This document shows, one piece after another, positions 24,143 to 35,200 of a DNA stretch of 64,000 nt. Position 1 is the stretch's first letter; each line of letters begins with the position of its first letter. A program made the translations under genes and the position numbers. The stretch is taken from the NCBI GenBank assembly GCA_032334055.1, contig JAUOZS010000001.1, forward strand, positions 2,454,501-2,518,500, in the 5' to 3' direction. Under the pieces are notes generated by a model that saw only the letters and a list, made by a program, of their open reading frames with translations, did no database searches and had not been told where the DNA came from. Source of the DNA: Selenomonadales bacterium 4137-cl (lineage in GTDB: Bacteria > Bacillota > Negativicutes > Sporomusales > UBA7701).

Positions 24143-24174
24143 AAAAGCCCCCGGCCAATGCCGGGGGCTTTTCT
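24143..24174. terminator. Bidirectional terminator at the end of the late phage operon
   Basis: AAAAGCCCCCGGC, loop CAAT, GCCGGGGGCTTTTCTT. It stops the plus-strand gene and the leftward late operon. Confidence 0.9.
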
Positions 24175-24177
24175 TCG

Positions 24178-24843
24178 TTAAAAATGCCAATTCAACATAG
24201 CTTCCTTATATTTATCATCCTGGCCGGCGCTATCTTTGTGCCGGCCCAGCGTTTCCCGATAGCTGATCGAAAAGGATGGCGAAGGCTGGATCCCTACGGC
24301 CGCGGCCGGCCCATGATTCGACATACCCAAGCCAACGCTGAAATGCTTCACCCTCTTGGAGATCTCCGCATCCAGGCGGGCAGACACCAGCGCTTCGACC
24401 ATCTGCGTCACGTCAATAACAATTTTGCCGGTCTGCGTCAGCACGATCTTGTTCTTCTCAAACATAAAGGATTCATCTTCGGCCTTCATTAGCTTAATTT
24501 CCCGGCCGTTGATCAGCATGAAGAAATCTATTTTACCCAGCGATGCCTGCATATCGGTCCGCGCCGGCGCCGAAGTTTCCCGGCCGGTGACCGGATCCCG
24601 GATAATCACCGTTTCCTTCGGAACATACTGGATATCGGTTACATATCGCGTATCGATCACTTCGCGGGCAGGTTTCGCTTTTTCATGCGCAGCATCCTTC
24701 TGCGCCAGCGCCAGTTCCAGCTTCAGCTGCGCCACCTGATCCTTCAGATCCAGCACCTTGAAGTGGTACATCCCCCAGGCGCCGGCTGCGGCCCCGATCA
24801 GGATGCCCACCAGCGCGATGATCACAATGTTCTTCGTCTGCAT
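24178..24843 (-). CDS. Phage membrane-anchored periplasmic protein, possible spanin-like role
   Basis: 221 aa. One N-terminal membrane helix (IVIIALVGILIGAAAGAWGMY), a coiled coil (about 30-58, VLDLKDQVAQLKLELALAQ), then an extracytoplasmic domain. Last gene of the late operon, 10 bp after the amidase. Membrane anchor plus coiled coil next to endolysin and holin is the plan of an inner-membrane spanin, which would make sense in a diderm host, but no lipoprotein partner was found, so the role is inference. ATG at 24843 after TAGGAGGATAGCC. Confidence 0.6.
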   Translation of the reverse strand: MQTKNIVIIALVGILIGAAAGAWGMYHFKVLDLKDQVAQLKLELALAQKDAAHEKAKPAREVIDTRYVTDIQYVPKETVIIRDPVTGRETSAPARTDMQASLGKIDFFMLINGREIKLMKAEDESFMFEKNKIVLTQTGKIVIDVTQMVEALVSARLDAEISKRVKHFSVGLGMSNHGPAAAVGIQPSPSFSISYRETLGRHKDSAGQDDKYKEAMLNWHF

Positions 24844-24853
24844 GGCTATCCTC

Positions 24854-25426
24854 CTAAAATCCGGCGAACTGATCCACGGCCGCGCAGATCGCTTCGATCA
24901 CCCTGGCGCGGAACGTGGGATCGTTCATCCACATTTCTTCCTGCGGATTGCTGATGAAGGCAATTTCGATCAGTACGGCCGGCATCAGGGTATGCGTCAG
25001 AACGTACAGATTGCCTTCCTTATCATCATCCCCATCAGACTTGTCGGCCCTGATCGTCAATTCCGGCGCGAACGCCTGCACGTTGCGCACGATCAGATCA
25101 GCGAACAGATCCGCCTTCGTTGGCCCCGGGGAAGTCCATACTTCGAACCCATGAGCGGAAGGGGATGCGAAGCTGTTGGCGTGAAGGGAAATAAATAAAC
25201 CGGCCCCGGAATTGTTGGCCAGTTCGCACACATACGCCAGATCGTAATTGCTTGCATCCGGTCCGCTGCGGGACATTAGCACCTGGTAAGCCCGGGCGAT
25301 CAGCGCCGCCTGCAGTTCTTCCGCGAACAACATCATCAGGCCCGCTTCGGTGGACATAGCGCCGAGCGCCCCGGGATCCACGGCCCCATCGTGGCCGGCA
25401 TTAACGAATACTATCCTGCTGAACAC
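24854..25426 (-). CDS. Endolysin: N-acetylmuramoyl-L-alanine amidase (Amidase_3)
   Basis: 190 aa. Zinc amidase that cuts the amide between muramic acid and the stem peptide. Motifs: VNAGHDGAVDPGALG (first His), TEAGLMMLFAEELQ with the Glu ligand, ISLHANSF (second His), LIEIAFISNPQEE (catalytic Glu). No signal peptide and no separate wall-binding domain, so release depends on the holin. GTG at 25426 within the 3' end of the holin-like gene (26-bp overlap). Confidence 0.9.
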   Translation of the reverse strand: MFSRIVFVNAGHDGAVDPGALGAMSTEAGLMMLFAEELQAALIARAYQVLMSRSGPDASNYDLAYVCELANNSGAGLFISLHANSFASPSAHGFEVWTSPGPTKADLFADLIVRNVQAFAPELTIRADKSDGDDDKEGNLYVLTHTLMPAVLIEIAFISNPQEEMWMNDPTFRARVIEAICAAVDQFAGF

Positions 25427-25760
25427 CGGCGCCGCCCCCCTTCTGGTGAAGATCCGGGCATCCGGTTTCCTCCTGCACCTTTCGGATCACCAGCACCACC
25501 AGCCCAATAATCCAGCCAATGATCGCGTTCGGGAGGAAGATACGGCGCCAGCCTAGCACCTGCACCAGCTGGGCGATCAGCATCATCTTCTTCGCCGGAT
25601 CCTCCATTTCATCGGCAAACTTGTCCACTTCGTAAGCGGCCCGGGTAATGACCGGGAACGCCACCTGCTTCGCGGCCAGGAAGATCACCACGGCCGCGAT
25701 CACCAGCGCCGCCAGAATGACGATCAGCAGCACCACCAGCAACTGCATTTCGGAGAGCAT
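25401..25760 (-). CDS. Putative holin (two membrane helices)
   Basis: 119 aa. Helix 1 LLVVLLIVILAALVIAAVVIFL, a polar loop with many Asp/Glu/Lys, helix 2 IFLPNAIIGWIIGLVVLVI, and a charged tail. Size, topology and place before the endolysin suit a class II holin or a holin regulator. The ATG directly follows the stop of the previous gene (TAAATG). Confidence 0.65.
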   Translation of the reverse strand: MLSEMQLLVVLLIVILAALVIAAVVIFLAAKQVAFPVITRAAYEVDKFADEMEDPAKKMMLIAQLVQVLGWRRIFLPNAIIGWIIGLVVLVIRKVQEETGCPDLHQKGGGAGVQQDSIR

Positions 25761-26162
25761 TTAACATCCGACCTTTCCCATAATTTTTTTTACGCTGCCG
25801 CACACTTCATCCTGCCGTTCATGTATCCTAACCAGCGCTTCATTAAATTCCTGCTTGGTTACGGCCGTTTGCAGCAGCGTATCCACCTTTTGGCCCAGCT
25901 GTTCAACATCCCCCCATCCCCCCACGGCGCGCTGATCATGCGTCAGCACCAGATCGCTGACCTTCGTGATCGCCACGGCCACAGCCTTATTCGCTTCGAT
26001 ATCCGTTTTGATCAGTTCGATCAGCTGCTTGAACATCGGAACCAGCTTGACGATCCCGAAGATCACCAGCCCGACAAACGCCAGGGACAGCAAAAACATG
26101 ATGCCGATGTTGGCCGCATCAGCCAGCACCGGCATCCACTCTTTAACGCGAATAGGATCCAT
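25761..26162 (-). CDS. Single-helix phage protein of the lysis cassette
   Basis: 133 aa. One membrane helix (IGIMFLLSLAFVGLVIFGIVKLV) after a short N-terminus, then a long helical region (about 45-125) with QLIELIKTDIEANKAV and KVDTLLQTAVTKQEFNEAL. Resembles XhlA/hemolysin-type or antiholin proteins in layout. ATG at 26162 with GGGGG about 11 bases upstream. Function is by position only. Confidence 0.6.
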   Translation of the reverse strand: MDPIRVKEWMPVLADAANIGIMFLLSLAFVGLVIFGIVKLVPMFKQLIELIKTDIEANKAVAVAITKVSDLVLTHDQRAVGGWGDVEQLGQKVDTLLQTAVTKQEFNEALVRIHERQDEVCGSVKKIMGKVGC

Positions 26163-26178
26163 ATTCTACTTATACCCC

Positions 26179-26358
26179 CTAGCTTGTCGGTTCGGATTCC
26201 GGCGCCGCGGCCAGATCCTGCGCGAATGTCGGCGCGGCCGGTTCGGTATAGAGGCATCCGGGCTTCGGACACTTCCAGGAACCATCCTCTTGCTGCACCA
26301 GCTTAAACATCGGATGGAATGGACACCGCCTGCTGATCGCGTTAGGAAGAACCGCCAT
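26179..26358 (-). CDS. 59-aa phage protein with Cys/His pairs
   Basis: Not recognised. The sequence begins MAVLPNAISRRCPFHP and contains CPFH and CPKPGC, a possible zinc site, followed by an acidic Ala/Pro tail. ATG at 26358 has GGGGGTGATATTGA upstream and overlaps the end of the preceding gene by 17 bp, as its neighbours do, which supports translation. Confidence 0.6.
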   Translation of the reverse strand: MAVLPNAISRRCPFHPMFKLVQQEDGSWKCPKPGCLYTEPAAPTFAQDLAAAPESEPTS

Positions 26359-26716
26359 TCAATATCACCCCCATTCTTATTTGATATTCTTCTTCTAACA
26401 GCGTGAACTCTCCGACCAACTCTGCCACCGTCACCTGATCGTTATAAACCTTGTCGGCCGTAGTGATGTATTCCAACAGCAGCCGACGCTGCACGTCAAA
26501 TTCGGCGTTTAGCGCGGCGATCTGCTGGTCCTGGGGGATCGGGGGAACATAGAAAACCAGCGAAGGAATATCCGCTTCCTCCACTTGTTCCCAGCCCATT
26601 TGACAATACTGCTCCTTTACCGCATCCGACACCCACGGCGAAGGCCACGGATCTTTCGTTTGCGGCGGACTGATAACCTGGCGCTGTTCATTGAATTGCG
26701 TCCACAGTTTAGACAT
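26342..26716 (-). CDS. Phage protein downstream of the tail fibre, possible fibre chaperone
   Basis: 124 aa. N-terminal half WTQFNEQRQVISPPQTKDPWPSP, then a Pro-rich bend (VFYVPPIPQDQQ) and a helical C-terminus (IAALNAEFDVQRRLLLEYI). A Pro-rich joint followed by AALNAEF and helices is typical of tail-fibre assembly chaperones placed right after the fibre gene. ATG at 26716 shares its base with the fibre stop; ribosome site GGAGGTGATAGAGTA. Confidence 0.55.
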   Translation of the reverse strand: MSKLWTQFNEQRQVISPPQTKDPWPSPWVSDAVKEQYCQMGWEQVEEADIPSLVFYVPPIPQDQQIAALNAEFDVQRRLLLEYITTADKVYNDQVTVAELVGEFTLLEEEYQIRMGVILNGGSS

Positions 26717-29220
26717 TACTCTATCACCTCCGCGTAACAGCCAATATAGCCACTGGTTTTCCATACGCTGTTTAAGAGCGTAGCTCCGGCGGCATAAACA
26801 CGCAAACCGAATGGGGTATTTTGATTAGGTCGCAATTCACAGCCATAGTCCACACCGCCGTATGACCATAAATTGTAAACCGGGCTTTCGTTTTGCCCAC
26901 TGACGTCAGCCGCCCAGGTATACGTAGCACGTACCTTTCGTGTGTCGAAGGGATTATCCCAAAATAGTGTAGTTAAGCCGCTGAAATATTTCCACCCCAA
27001 GAATACTTTGCGATTGCCACCCACGGCCCCCTCTCGCCGCCCATATTTATAGTCGGTGTCATTGGCCTCGATAGGGGATACGGCGTCCGTTCGGACAAAG
27101 CCGATTGAGATAGAATCGGCGGGGAGGGTGGAGCGGATGTCGGAGTGGTCGGGCGTCGCAATATGGGCGCAAAACTCCGCTGCCCCCCAATAGTTATCGG
27201 CGGCTAAGTTAGCGGTCGCCAAGACCCTAATAGAATATTGAGAGGAAGGTGCGACGTATGGTGGCAGGACTAACTCATTTACCAAACCTGCGGTCGTATT
27301 CATTGTATAACTCTGCATATCAACCCAGACTGAACCGTTGAAAAATTGCGCCTTTACCGTGGCAACAACATTCAAGGCAGAGACGGGATTCTGGATGGTT
27401 ATGGATTTTATCGGAGTATTCGCCGGGATGTTGCTAACTCCGATGTACGCGGCATTAGCAATGGACACACCCACCTGCGAAGAAAACCAATAAGTGGAAG
27501 ACCGTCCGTCTGCCGCGTTTGTAAGTGGATAGGAGGCATGGTTTCCACCCGAAATAAGGGTGCTCGCCGTGGCAATATTCGTGGTTTCGTACCTACACGG
27601 CAGCAGGAGGGCGTTAGAAATGGCGGCTATCTGGGCCGGGGTGCGGAGGGCGTTGCGAAGTTCGACATAATGGATTGTTAGGGTGGAATATTGAGTGGAT
27701 GTTAGGTATCTTCCAATGTGCAGATTCCCTGCCCCTGTATTTATCGACAGCGCACCTTGTACAACGAGAGAACCATTGACATATATGAGAACGTTTGTCC
27801 CGTCATAACAGCACGCCATGAAATAGGTTTTGCCTGGGACCATAATATAGTCACTGCTAATGCCAACAGCGCCGTTGCTCACCGCAATAGCGCCGCTGGC
27901 CAAAATATAAACAATAAACACATTGGGAGTTGTATCAACACCGTAAGCGGCGACAACTGATTGCGCCCCTGTACCAGTAAAAGTTAGCACTATGTCTAAC
28001 TCTCGCGCATTAGCCCCAGTGGGGAATCCAACGCTATTAGCACTTGAATAGTATCCGGTGCTACCGTCGAATTTTCCAGCGTAATCCGCTGCCCAACCAC
28101 TGACTTGTGTTACTGTTCCGAATTTAGTACCATTATTACCGTTGCCGCTAGTGTCGGTCAGGGTTGCGCCGCCGTCAACGATATAGCGTAGGACGGTGTT
28201 AGCGTCTGCGGCAGGAAAGGCGGCGTCAATTTTCCCCACCGTCCCATCCATCCTAGCATAAACCAACTGCGCCCGCCGCGCTGCCAGCGCTAAGATTTGT
28301 TCGGTATGGAACTGCACATCCTTTTCGCTGATCGACGCATGGCCGGTTTCCACCGTCAGGTTCAGGTCCGCCCCGGGCCGCAATTTCAGCCCGCTGGCGA
28401 TGTAGTTTGTCAGGCCAGGAACGCCGGCGCCGGCATCGCCTGGAATAAATTCTTCCGTTGCGGCATCATAGACCAACGCCTGACCGTCCTGGATCCCGGT
28501 CAGATCCACCGTTTTACCGGCCACCTTCGCCGTGTCCGCCGCCTGCGCCGTTGCATCCAGCTTGCTGTTTATTGCCGTTTCCACCGTTCCGGCGCCGTGT
28601 TGGATGGCGCTGGACTGATGCGCTGCAACCGGATCGATGATATGATCGATAGCCGCTTGAACCTCCGATGCGCTGAACAGATCAGGAATACCGGTCTTAT
28701 TCTCGATCCTGGTTCCGTCAGCACTCCACCCCAGTAGCGCGTTCGCCACCGGCGCCGGAAGCACAAAGTTAATCACGGAGGACACCGGCCCGATCAGCAC
28801 ACGCCCCAGCTTTTCGGCCAGCTGCTGCGCGATGAACGTGATCTTATCGAATGCGCGTTCAACATCCTCCGCAAGATACGGCCCCTGCGTCACCAGATCC
28901 ATTTCCTGCGTCAGCGGCACGTCCCGCAGCAGTACGATCTTCCATCCCACCGGTAGCTTCGGCGGCTGCAATTCCGGCGCCGGTTCGGTTCCCGGTTCGT
29001 ACCCGGGATACTTCACCTGATGATTGACAAGATCAACATAATAATCCGAAGTCAGCGGGATTTCAGATCCGGCCGGATCGACCAAAATCACCTTGATCCA
29101 ATCGGCATTACCAGACAGCGGATTGCCAGGATCTTCACCGATGGAAAAGGTAAAGGGCCACAAAACTGCGGCCCCATCACCGTTATAGATATGCTTGTTG
29201 TTTTGGTTCTGCACCGTCAC
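26716..29220 (-). CDS. Tail fibre / receptor-binding protein with LamG-like and discoidin-like domains
   Basis: 834 aa. N-terminal about 150 residues look like the virion-attaching domain of T7-type fibres (YNGDGAAVLWPFTFSI…, VGWKIVLLRDVPLTQ, AEDVERAFDKITFIAQQL). A helical linker follows, then a laminin-G-like jelly roll at about 345-535 (DTSGNGNNGTKFGT, YAGKFDGSTGYYSS, ILIYVNGSLVVQ-like strand, LHIGRYL) and a discoidin-like domain at about 550-680 (LTNAADGRSSTYWFSS). Both are sugar-binding folds, so this is probably the adhesin that recognises host surface glycans. GTG at 29220. Confidence 0.8.
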   Translation of the reverse strand: MTVQNQNNKHIYNGDGAAVLWPFTFSIGEDPGNPLSGNADWIKVILVDPAGSEIPLTSDYYVDLVNHQVKYPGYEPGTEPAPELQPPKLPVGWKIVLLRDVPLTQEMDLVTQGPYLAEDVERAFDKITFIAQQLAEKLGRVLIGPVSSVINFVLPAPVANALLGWSADGTRIENKTGIPDLFSASEVQAAIDHIIDPVAAHQSSAIQHGAGTVETAINSKLDATAQAADTAKVAGKTVDLTGIQDGQALVYDAATEEFIPGDAGAGVPGLTNYIASGLKLRPGADLNLTVETGHASISEKDVQFHTEQILALAARRAQLVYARMDGTVGKIDAAFPAADANTVLRYIVDGGATLTDTSGNGNNGTKFGTVTQVSGWAADYAGKFDGSTGYYSSANSVGFPTGANARELDIVLTFTGTGAQSVVAAYGVDTTPNVFIVYILASGAIAVSNGAVGISSDYIMVPGKTYFMACCYDGTNVLIYVNGSLVVQGALSINTGAGNLHIGRYLTSTQYSTLTIHYVELRNALRTPAQIAAISNALLLPCRYETTNIATASTLISGGNHASYPLTNAADGRSSTYWFSSQVGVSIANAAYIGVSNIPANTPIKSITIQNPVSALNVVATVKAQFFNGSVWVDMQSYTMNTTAGLVNELVLPPYVAPSSQYSIRVLATANLAADNYWGAAEFCAHIATPDHSDIRSTLPADSISIGFVRTDAVSPIEANDTDYKYGRREGAVGGNRKVFLGWKYFSGLTTLFWDNPFDTRKVRATYTWAADVSGQNESPVYNLWSYGGVDYGCELRPNQNTPFGLRVYAAGATLLNSVWKTSGYIGCYAEVIE

Positions 29221-29233
29221 CGGCGATCACCCC

Positions 29234-32200
29234 TTAGTTCTTTTTCTTTTTCCCAAGAAGCGCATCCCTAATATCCACATCGGCATCCTCCACGATATAA
29301 TCGTACAGCGCATGAAGTGATATCAGCAATTGCTTCCCAGGAAGTCCGGAAAAGTAAGTAAGCGCTTCCCCAGCCTTCCATGCCGCCTTTTCATAATCGT
29401 CATCTTCGCCGCTATCCCAGGCTTTATAGCCTGATTGAAACGCCCGGATGAACGTTTCAACGGCATCAGCGGCCGGCGACATTCTGTAATCGTACCCGGA
29501 AGTTAGGGAACTGACAGCATCCCGGATCCCCGGGATCGCCTGGAACGGATAAGCGACAATGGTTTTATAAAGCCACTTTAGCTTTTCATCGTCGTTATCG
29601 TCATCCCCAGGACCGCGGCCGGTTGCCAGTTCAGAGAGCAGCGCCGGGAAAAACCATAGCCAGGCGGCGCCGGCGATCAGCCGCGGGATATCGCTGGTTC
29701 CCTTCGTCTGCTGCAGCCTGGACGCGAACAGGTTATAGAGCGCGTTGAAGTACGAATAGAACATCGTGAACAGCTTCAGCATTTCCGGCCCGCGCTGGAT
29801 CGCGGCCAGATCCTTCACCATGCCGCTGCCCTGCGTCTGCCGGATCAGCGCGTCAGCCGCCCGCAGCGCCCTTTCATCGTCGCCGGTTTCCTCCCTGACC
29901 TTGTTGTATTCGTCAATCCAGACCGGCACGCTGATCGAAAGATCCATGAACCCGATATGCCAGAAGAACGTTTCCTTGACACGATCCCAGGCATTTTCCT
30001 TCATCAGCTGATCGATGGTCTGCCGCACGTCCCGATCATAATTTGATATCCGCGTCCGCATGAACACGGATTTTTCGAACACGAAATCGATCTGTTCCTT
30101 CCATGTCCATGGCTTCGCGTAGAACCCGGACAGCGCCGCCAGCGTCCGCACCGCCCCGATCCGATCCATGAAGTTGAAGGCGCCAACCGGCTGCGCCAGC
30201 GCCGTGGTGATCTTCCAGCCCATAGCGACCACCGTTGTCCCTTTGCGCGCCTTCGCCGCCAGCCCTTCCAGGTAATTCGCCGGCGCCGAATAGTCATTGG
30301 CGATGGCCTGCAGCCAGGGATTGAACTGCCGGTATACCTCCCGGCCCAGAGTGTTCACGATGGCATCCTGGATGCGCTTATGCCGGATCATCTTATCCAC
30401 GTCCCGCACAGCGCGCCGGAACGCCAAGTCGTGAATAACGTTGGTCAGGTGTTCGGAAAGCACGCCGAGATCCAGGCGCAGCGGCCGGCCGACAACCTGC
30501 GCGGCGCGATCCTTCGTATGCCCCTTTTTGGTAGCGGCCCGGAAGAATTGGTTTTCGAAGAAGGACCGCTGCCGTTCGACCTCATCGAAGGCGAACGCCG
30601 CTTCCGACTTGCGCGCATCGTACTTGATCGGATAGTACCCACCGGCATAATCTCCAAACTGCGTTATCACCGGCGCCGCTTCCACCTTCGGCAGCTTCAC
30701 GCCGGCCACGTCCTTTGTCAGCTGATCGATCTCCGGGTAATAGGAATTGATGTAATCCCATATACCCTGCACCAGATCCCAATCGCGCTTCGTCATGTGA
30801 TCGTCCAGGATCTTTTCAACCGTCTGCTGCGGCCACCCGAAGCCGCTCATTATCCGCTGGCGGTTCCCCTCGTTGCCCCAGTTTAGTGCCAGCGAAATAA
30901 TGTTTTCCTTAGTCAGACTAAGGTTGATATCCTTGATAAAGATCTTACGCGACTTCCATGCAGCGCGTTCGGCCGGCGAGATCCCGGAGAACAGTTCCTT
31001 CAGCTGCCCTTCGGCCGCTTTCCGCAAGGCTATTTCCTGTTCCTCCGCTTCGATGATCGGCCGGAACAGATAATACCACGCGGTTCCGAGATCATTGTGG
31101 CCGTCCAGCTGGCGTACGATAAATTCGATCTTGGACAGCTGCGCGTGAGCGCTGCGCATCCTGGCCAGCCACTTCTGCAGACCTTCTTCGTTCGGATCCA
31201 GCGATTGCGGCTTCACCTTGTTGTTCTGGTAGATAGCCGCTTCCACATCAGCCACGGCCGCTTCGAACTCCCGCTTGTTCTTCGCGGTCAGCAGCTTGTT
31301 CTTCAGCCGGCCAAGGTGTTCGATATTCCGCACGCTATCTTCCAGATCCCGCAGTTCGTCGATGGTCAGATCCGAATAGTGTACCCGGAACGCTTCGTCC
31401 CGCAGCTGGTCGGGGATCGTCACGACCTCCATGGCCGCTTCGTGTTCGATGATCCATTCCCGCAGCGATTGGCGCTTCGCCAGCGCCTTCGCCCCGGCCT
31501 TTTTGAAGTCGAACCGTTCTAGGAGATCATCGATCTGTTCCAGATAAGCCGGATCGATAGACAGCTTTTTGCCGCCCCGCTTCGTGAACTTTTCGAAATA
31601 CTTGATGGTCTTGTCCGCTTCGGCCTTGATTCGCAGCGATTCCATGGCCAGCGCGTGATTCAGCAGCTGCTGATCCTTGAACTGCAGCGCGTCCTGATAT
31701 CGGCCGGCGCGGATCGCCGCTTCAGCCTGCTGCTGCGCCCGCCGTTCGGCCGCGAAGAACCTGGACGCCTGGACAGCTTCCACATAGCGCTTCGCCGCCA
31801 GCTGCGCCTTCGCCGCGGCCTGGATGGCCCGATGCCGGGACAGCGCATCCTTTACCCGCTGCCGCCGTTCCTTTTCCAGATCCAGCGCCAGCTGCCGCGC
31901 CTGTTCCGGCGCCACCGGCATCGCCGGCGCGGCCTGTTCGGGCATGGACGCCGCCATCCGTTCCACATCGGCCAGCATGTTGGCCACGGCCAAGTATGTT
32001 TCGTTCTCCGGGACATAGCCATCCAGGGATTGCAGACCATTCCGCAGATGATCGTCCGCCACGATCTCATATGCTTCGCGCATGGCCTTTGGCATCTTGG
32101 CCAGATCCTTTTCGCCGGCCTTGAACGCTTCGGTGAAATCGTACCAATTCCCGGGCAGGCCACCGTTCGGTGTCAGCGCCAGGATATCGGCGTACCACGG

Positions 32201-35200
32201 ATGGTTATTGGAGAATCCGGCCGCAAAATGATAATCGCCATTCTCGTCAGGCGTCATTGTGCGGCGTTCAACGCCCAGCGCGCTGTTCCTGACAAGATAG
32301 GCGATATGTTCATCCATCAGCCGCTGCCGTTCTTCGGCCAGCGTTGCCTGCATCTGCTTATTGGCCACCGCGCGGATCCGGTTATCCAGATCGCTGCCGC
32401 CCATGGTCAGTTCTTCAACGATCTGCCGTTCCATGGCCAGCGCTTCCAGGCGCTTTTCGTTGTGGATTGCGGCAGCGGCTTCAGCCTTGATATTGATTCC
32501 GGTCTGCGCCGCGAACCTTGCCATGTGAAGATCGATCCGATCCTGCACTTCCTGATCGATAGGCTTGGCCGCGGCAATCGCCTGAATCAGTTCATCCCCG
32601 GAGGAATAGCCGAACAGATCCGCGGCATCGTCCGCCGTCAGCGCCGCCTTGCCGGAATAGATATTCTTCGGCAGCTTGCCTAGGATATCTTCGCCGTAAT
32701 ACTTCACCAGATCGGCGGCGTTGATCTTCATGCCGCCGTCCTGTTCCGGCGTCTGCATTACGGCCAGCGCCTTGTAAACCTGCTGCTGCGATACTTCGTC
32801 CCAAATCTCCGGAGTGACGCGCCGGCGTTCTTCAGCCACCCGCGCCTTCTGTTCCTCCGTCAATTCCTCCATCTGTTTGGCCAGCAGGATTTCTTCGGCC
32901 GTGGCCCGCGCTTCGGCCTGCAGTTTCAGGTAAGCGTTGTAATCGGCCAGGGAGATCCCTTTGCCCGCTTCTTCCGCGAACAGATCGTGATAACCGGCCA
33001 TCACTTCCGCTTCAGCTATTTCGTCCTCTGTGGCGATCAGGCGATCCATCAGGCCGCGCACTTCCGGCGTGATCTCCACGTTCAGCCCCTTGATGCTGCG
33101 ATAGATCCGCGTCAGCCAGTATTTGAACTGCCGGAACACGTTCTGCAGCTTCACGGACGGCGCCTTGCCCTCCAACAGATACGCTTCCCAGCCCCGGGCG
33201 AACTTTTCGTGCTGTTCCCTGGTGAACTGGACGCGGCCCCGGGCATCGATCTGTTCCGGCGTGACGCCCAGCCAGGTTTTCGCCGCTTCGAAGTCGGCCA
33301 GCGTCTGCGCCGGCGCCCGCCCGGACAGCACCACATCCTGCAGATCTTCAAGGAACAGATGGCCGGTTTCGTGGACGAACGTGGATCTGTCGGCCCGCGG
33401 CAGCAGCGTGATGATCACGCGCCCCGGTTCGAAGGTGATCGCGCCGCGCGGCCCTTTGCCAGCAGCTTGGAACAGCGGGAACCCTTCGTTAATCGCCACG
33501 TTGCGCAGGCGCGGCGTAATGTCAAAGGCCGCGTTGGAGGAAGATGGCTTTACGCCACCAAATTCAGCCGCAGCTTTCGCGGTATCGGCAAACGTTGCCT
33601 TCTCCACTTCCACCCCGAACTGCTTCAGGAACTTATGCGCAATCTGCGGCACCATATTATCATAGAAGGCCCGCATTCCTTCGCCGCCGACTTTGAGATC
33701 CAAGCCAGCCATCTGATACTGATATGCACCACCGTAATGCGCTTTTTGCCTTTTGCCGGTTTTAGCTTCCATCCTGTCCGCCATTTCTTTACCAAGAAAA
33801 CTTTCAAGATCTTGCCTGCTGTCGAAGGTCTTATTCATCGGTTCGCCTCCTGCAAGTTCGAACCAGACCCTGACAGGATAGATATCCTTCATCTTGTTGA
33901 CTTCATAGGTCATGCCCTTGATATGCTTCGACAGGTCGTAGTGCGCAGCGTTCTGCTCCCCGGTGGCGAAGGCAACGCGGAAATACCCACCTTCCGCAGC
34001 CATGCGGATAACCTGTTTCAGCGCCAACGTGACCCATTTATCGGTAGCGGTGACAAAGGGGGCTTCGGGAACACTCCCTATTTGCGACTTATGGGCCTCC
34101 ATTATTTCATAAGCTCTTTGTTCAGTCGCATGCCGACTAACCCATCTATCACCTTCTAAAACCACCCAAGGGTGTTCAGCATCTTCTTTCGGTCTGTGTT
34201 CAACCCTGTATTCGGATCTGAACCCCTTCTTCCGGCCCTCCTGCGCCCAGTCGGACTGAATTTCTTCAACGAACAGCACTTTTTTGCCGTCGCCGTCAAC
34301 CCGATCAGTCAGACGAACGTGGGCGATGACGTTAGCTTCGTCCCAATGGGAGGAACTATAAACGGTTTCAGAAACGCCGCCTAGCTGATGGTGAATGGCT
34401 TGTTCTTCGGGATTCATATCGTAAATCCATCTATCGCCGTATTTTTGATACATTGATTCAACAAATTGGCGATACTTCGTTGGTAGCGTCAGCAGCACTT
34501 CGCGGTAATTATCGCCACCAGGAACAACGTACCGGCTGTATTTGGTGTTTCCGCGCCTGGCGTTTTCCTGCTCAACAAACTCCCGCGCTTCCCCTTCAAA
34601 CTCAAATCCGGCAACCACTTCTTCCGTGTCCGTGGTGAAAACCTGCCATATCCCATCTTCCGGATCCTGGCTGTAATTCAGCCGACCTTCGTTGCCGGCA
34701 CCTTTTTGCACCACATCAACGCGGATCGACCCTTCGGCGGCGATGAAATCCATCACTTCCGCCTTGCTGACTTTCTTCCTGCCGGCCAAAAACTCTTTAA
34801 GGCCTGACCACTTCACTTCATCATCTTTCACCCCGGCCTTCTTTAGCATACCAAGCAGCTGATCCGGCGCAAAAGTGTCCTGCTTCAGTTGCGTCAGTTC
34901 ATAAGCCAACTTGGAAAAGAAAGTCGGTCCAGGAGCAGGTTCAACCTGGTTGATCTGCTGTCGCAGTTCCGGATCATACCGGAAATCCCGGCCGTTGAAA
35001 TGGATGATCGCGTTGCTGTCCATAACAGGCGCCGTCACGCGCCGGCCATCCACCGTCAGCCCCAGGCGCATCATTGTATCCCTGGCTTCGATCTCGCCGG
35101 CCAGCTGCCGGTAAGCCTGCAGATCAGACTTGCCGCGCATCTTGCCGTGGACGCCTTCCCAGCGCTGCAGCATATCATCCGTAACGGCCGGATTCTGCGA

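Noticed and set aside
26716..29220. Diversity-generating retroelement, as in BPP-1
   Set aside because: The head genes are BPP-1-like, but no reverse transcriptase, template repeat or variable-repeat pair was seen near the fibre gene.
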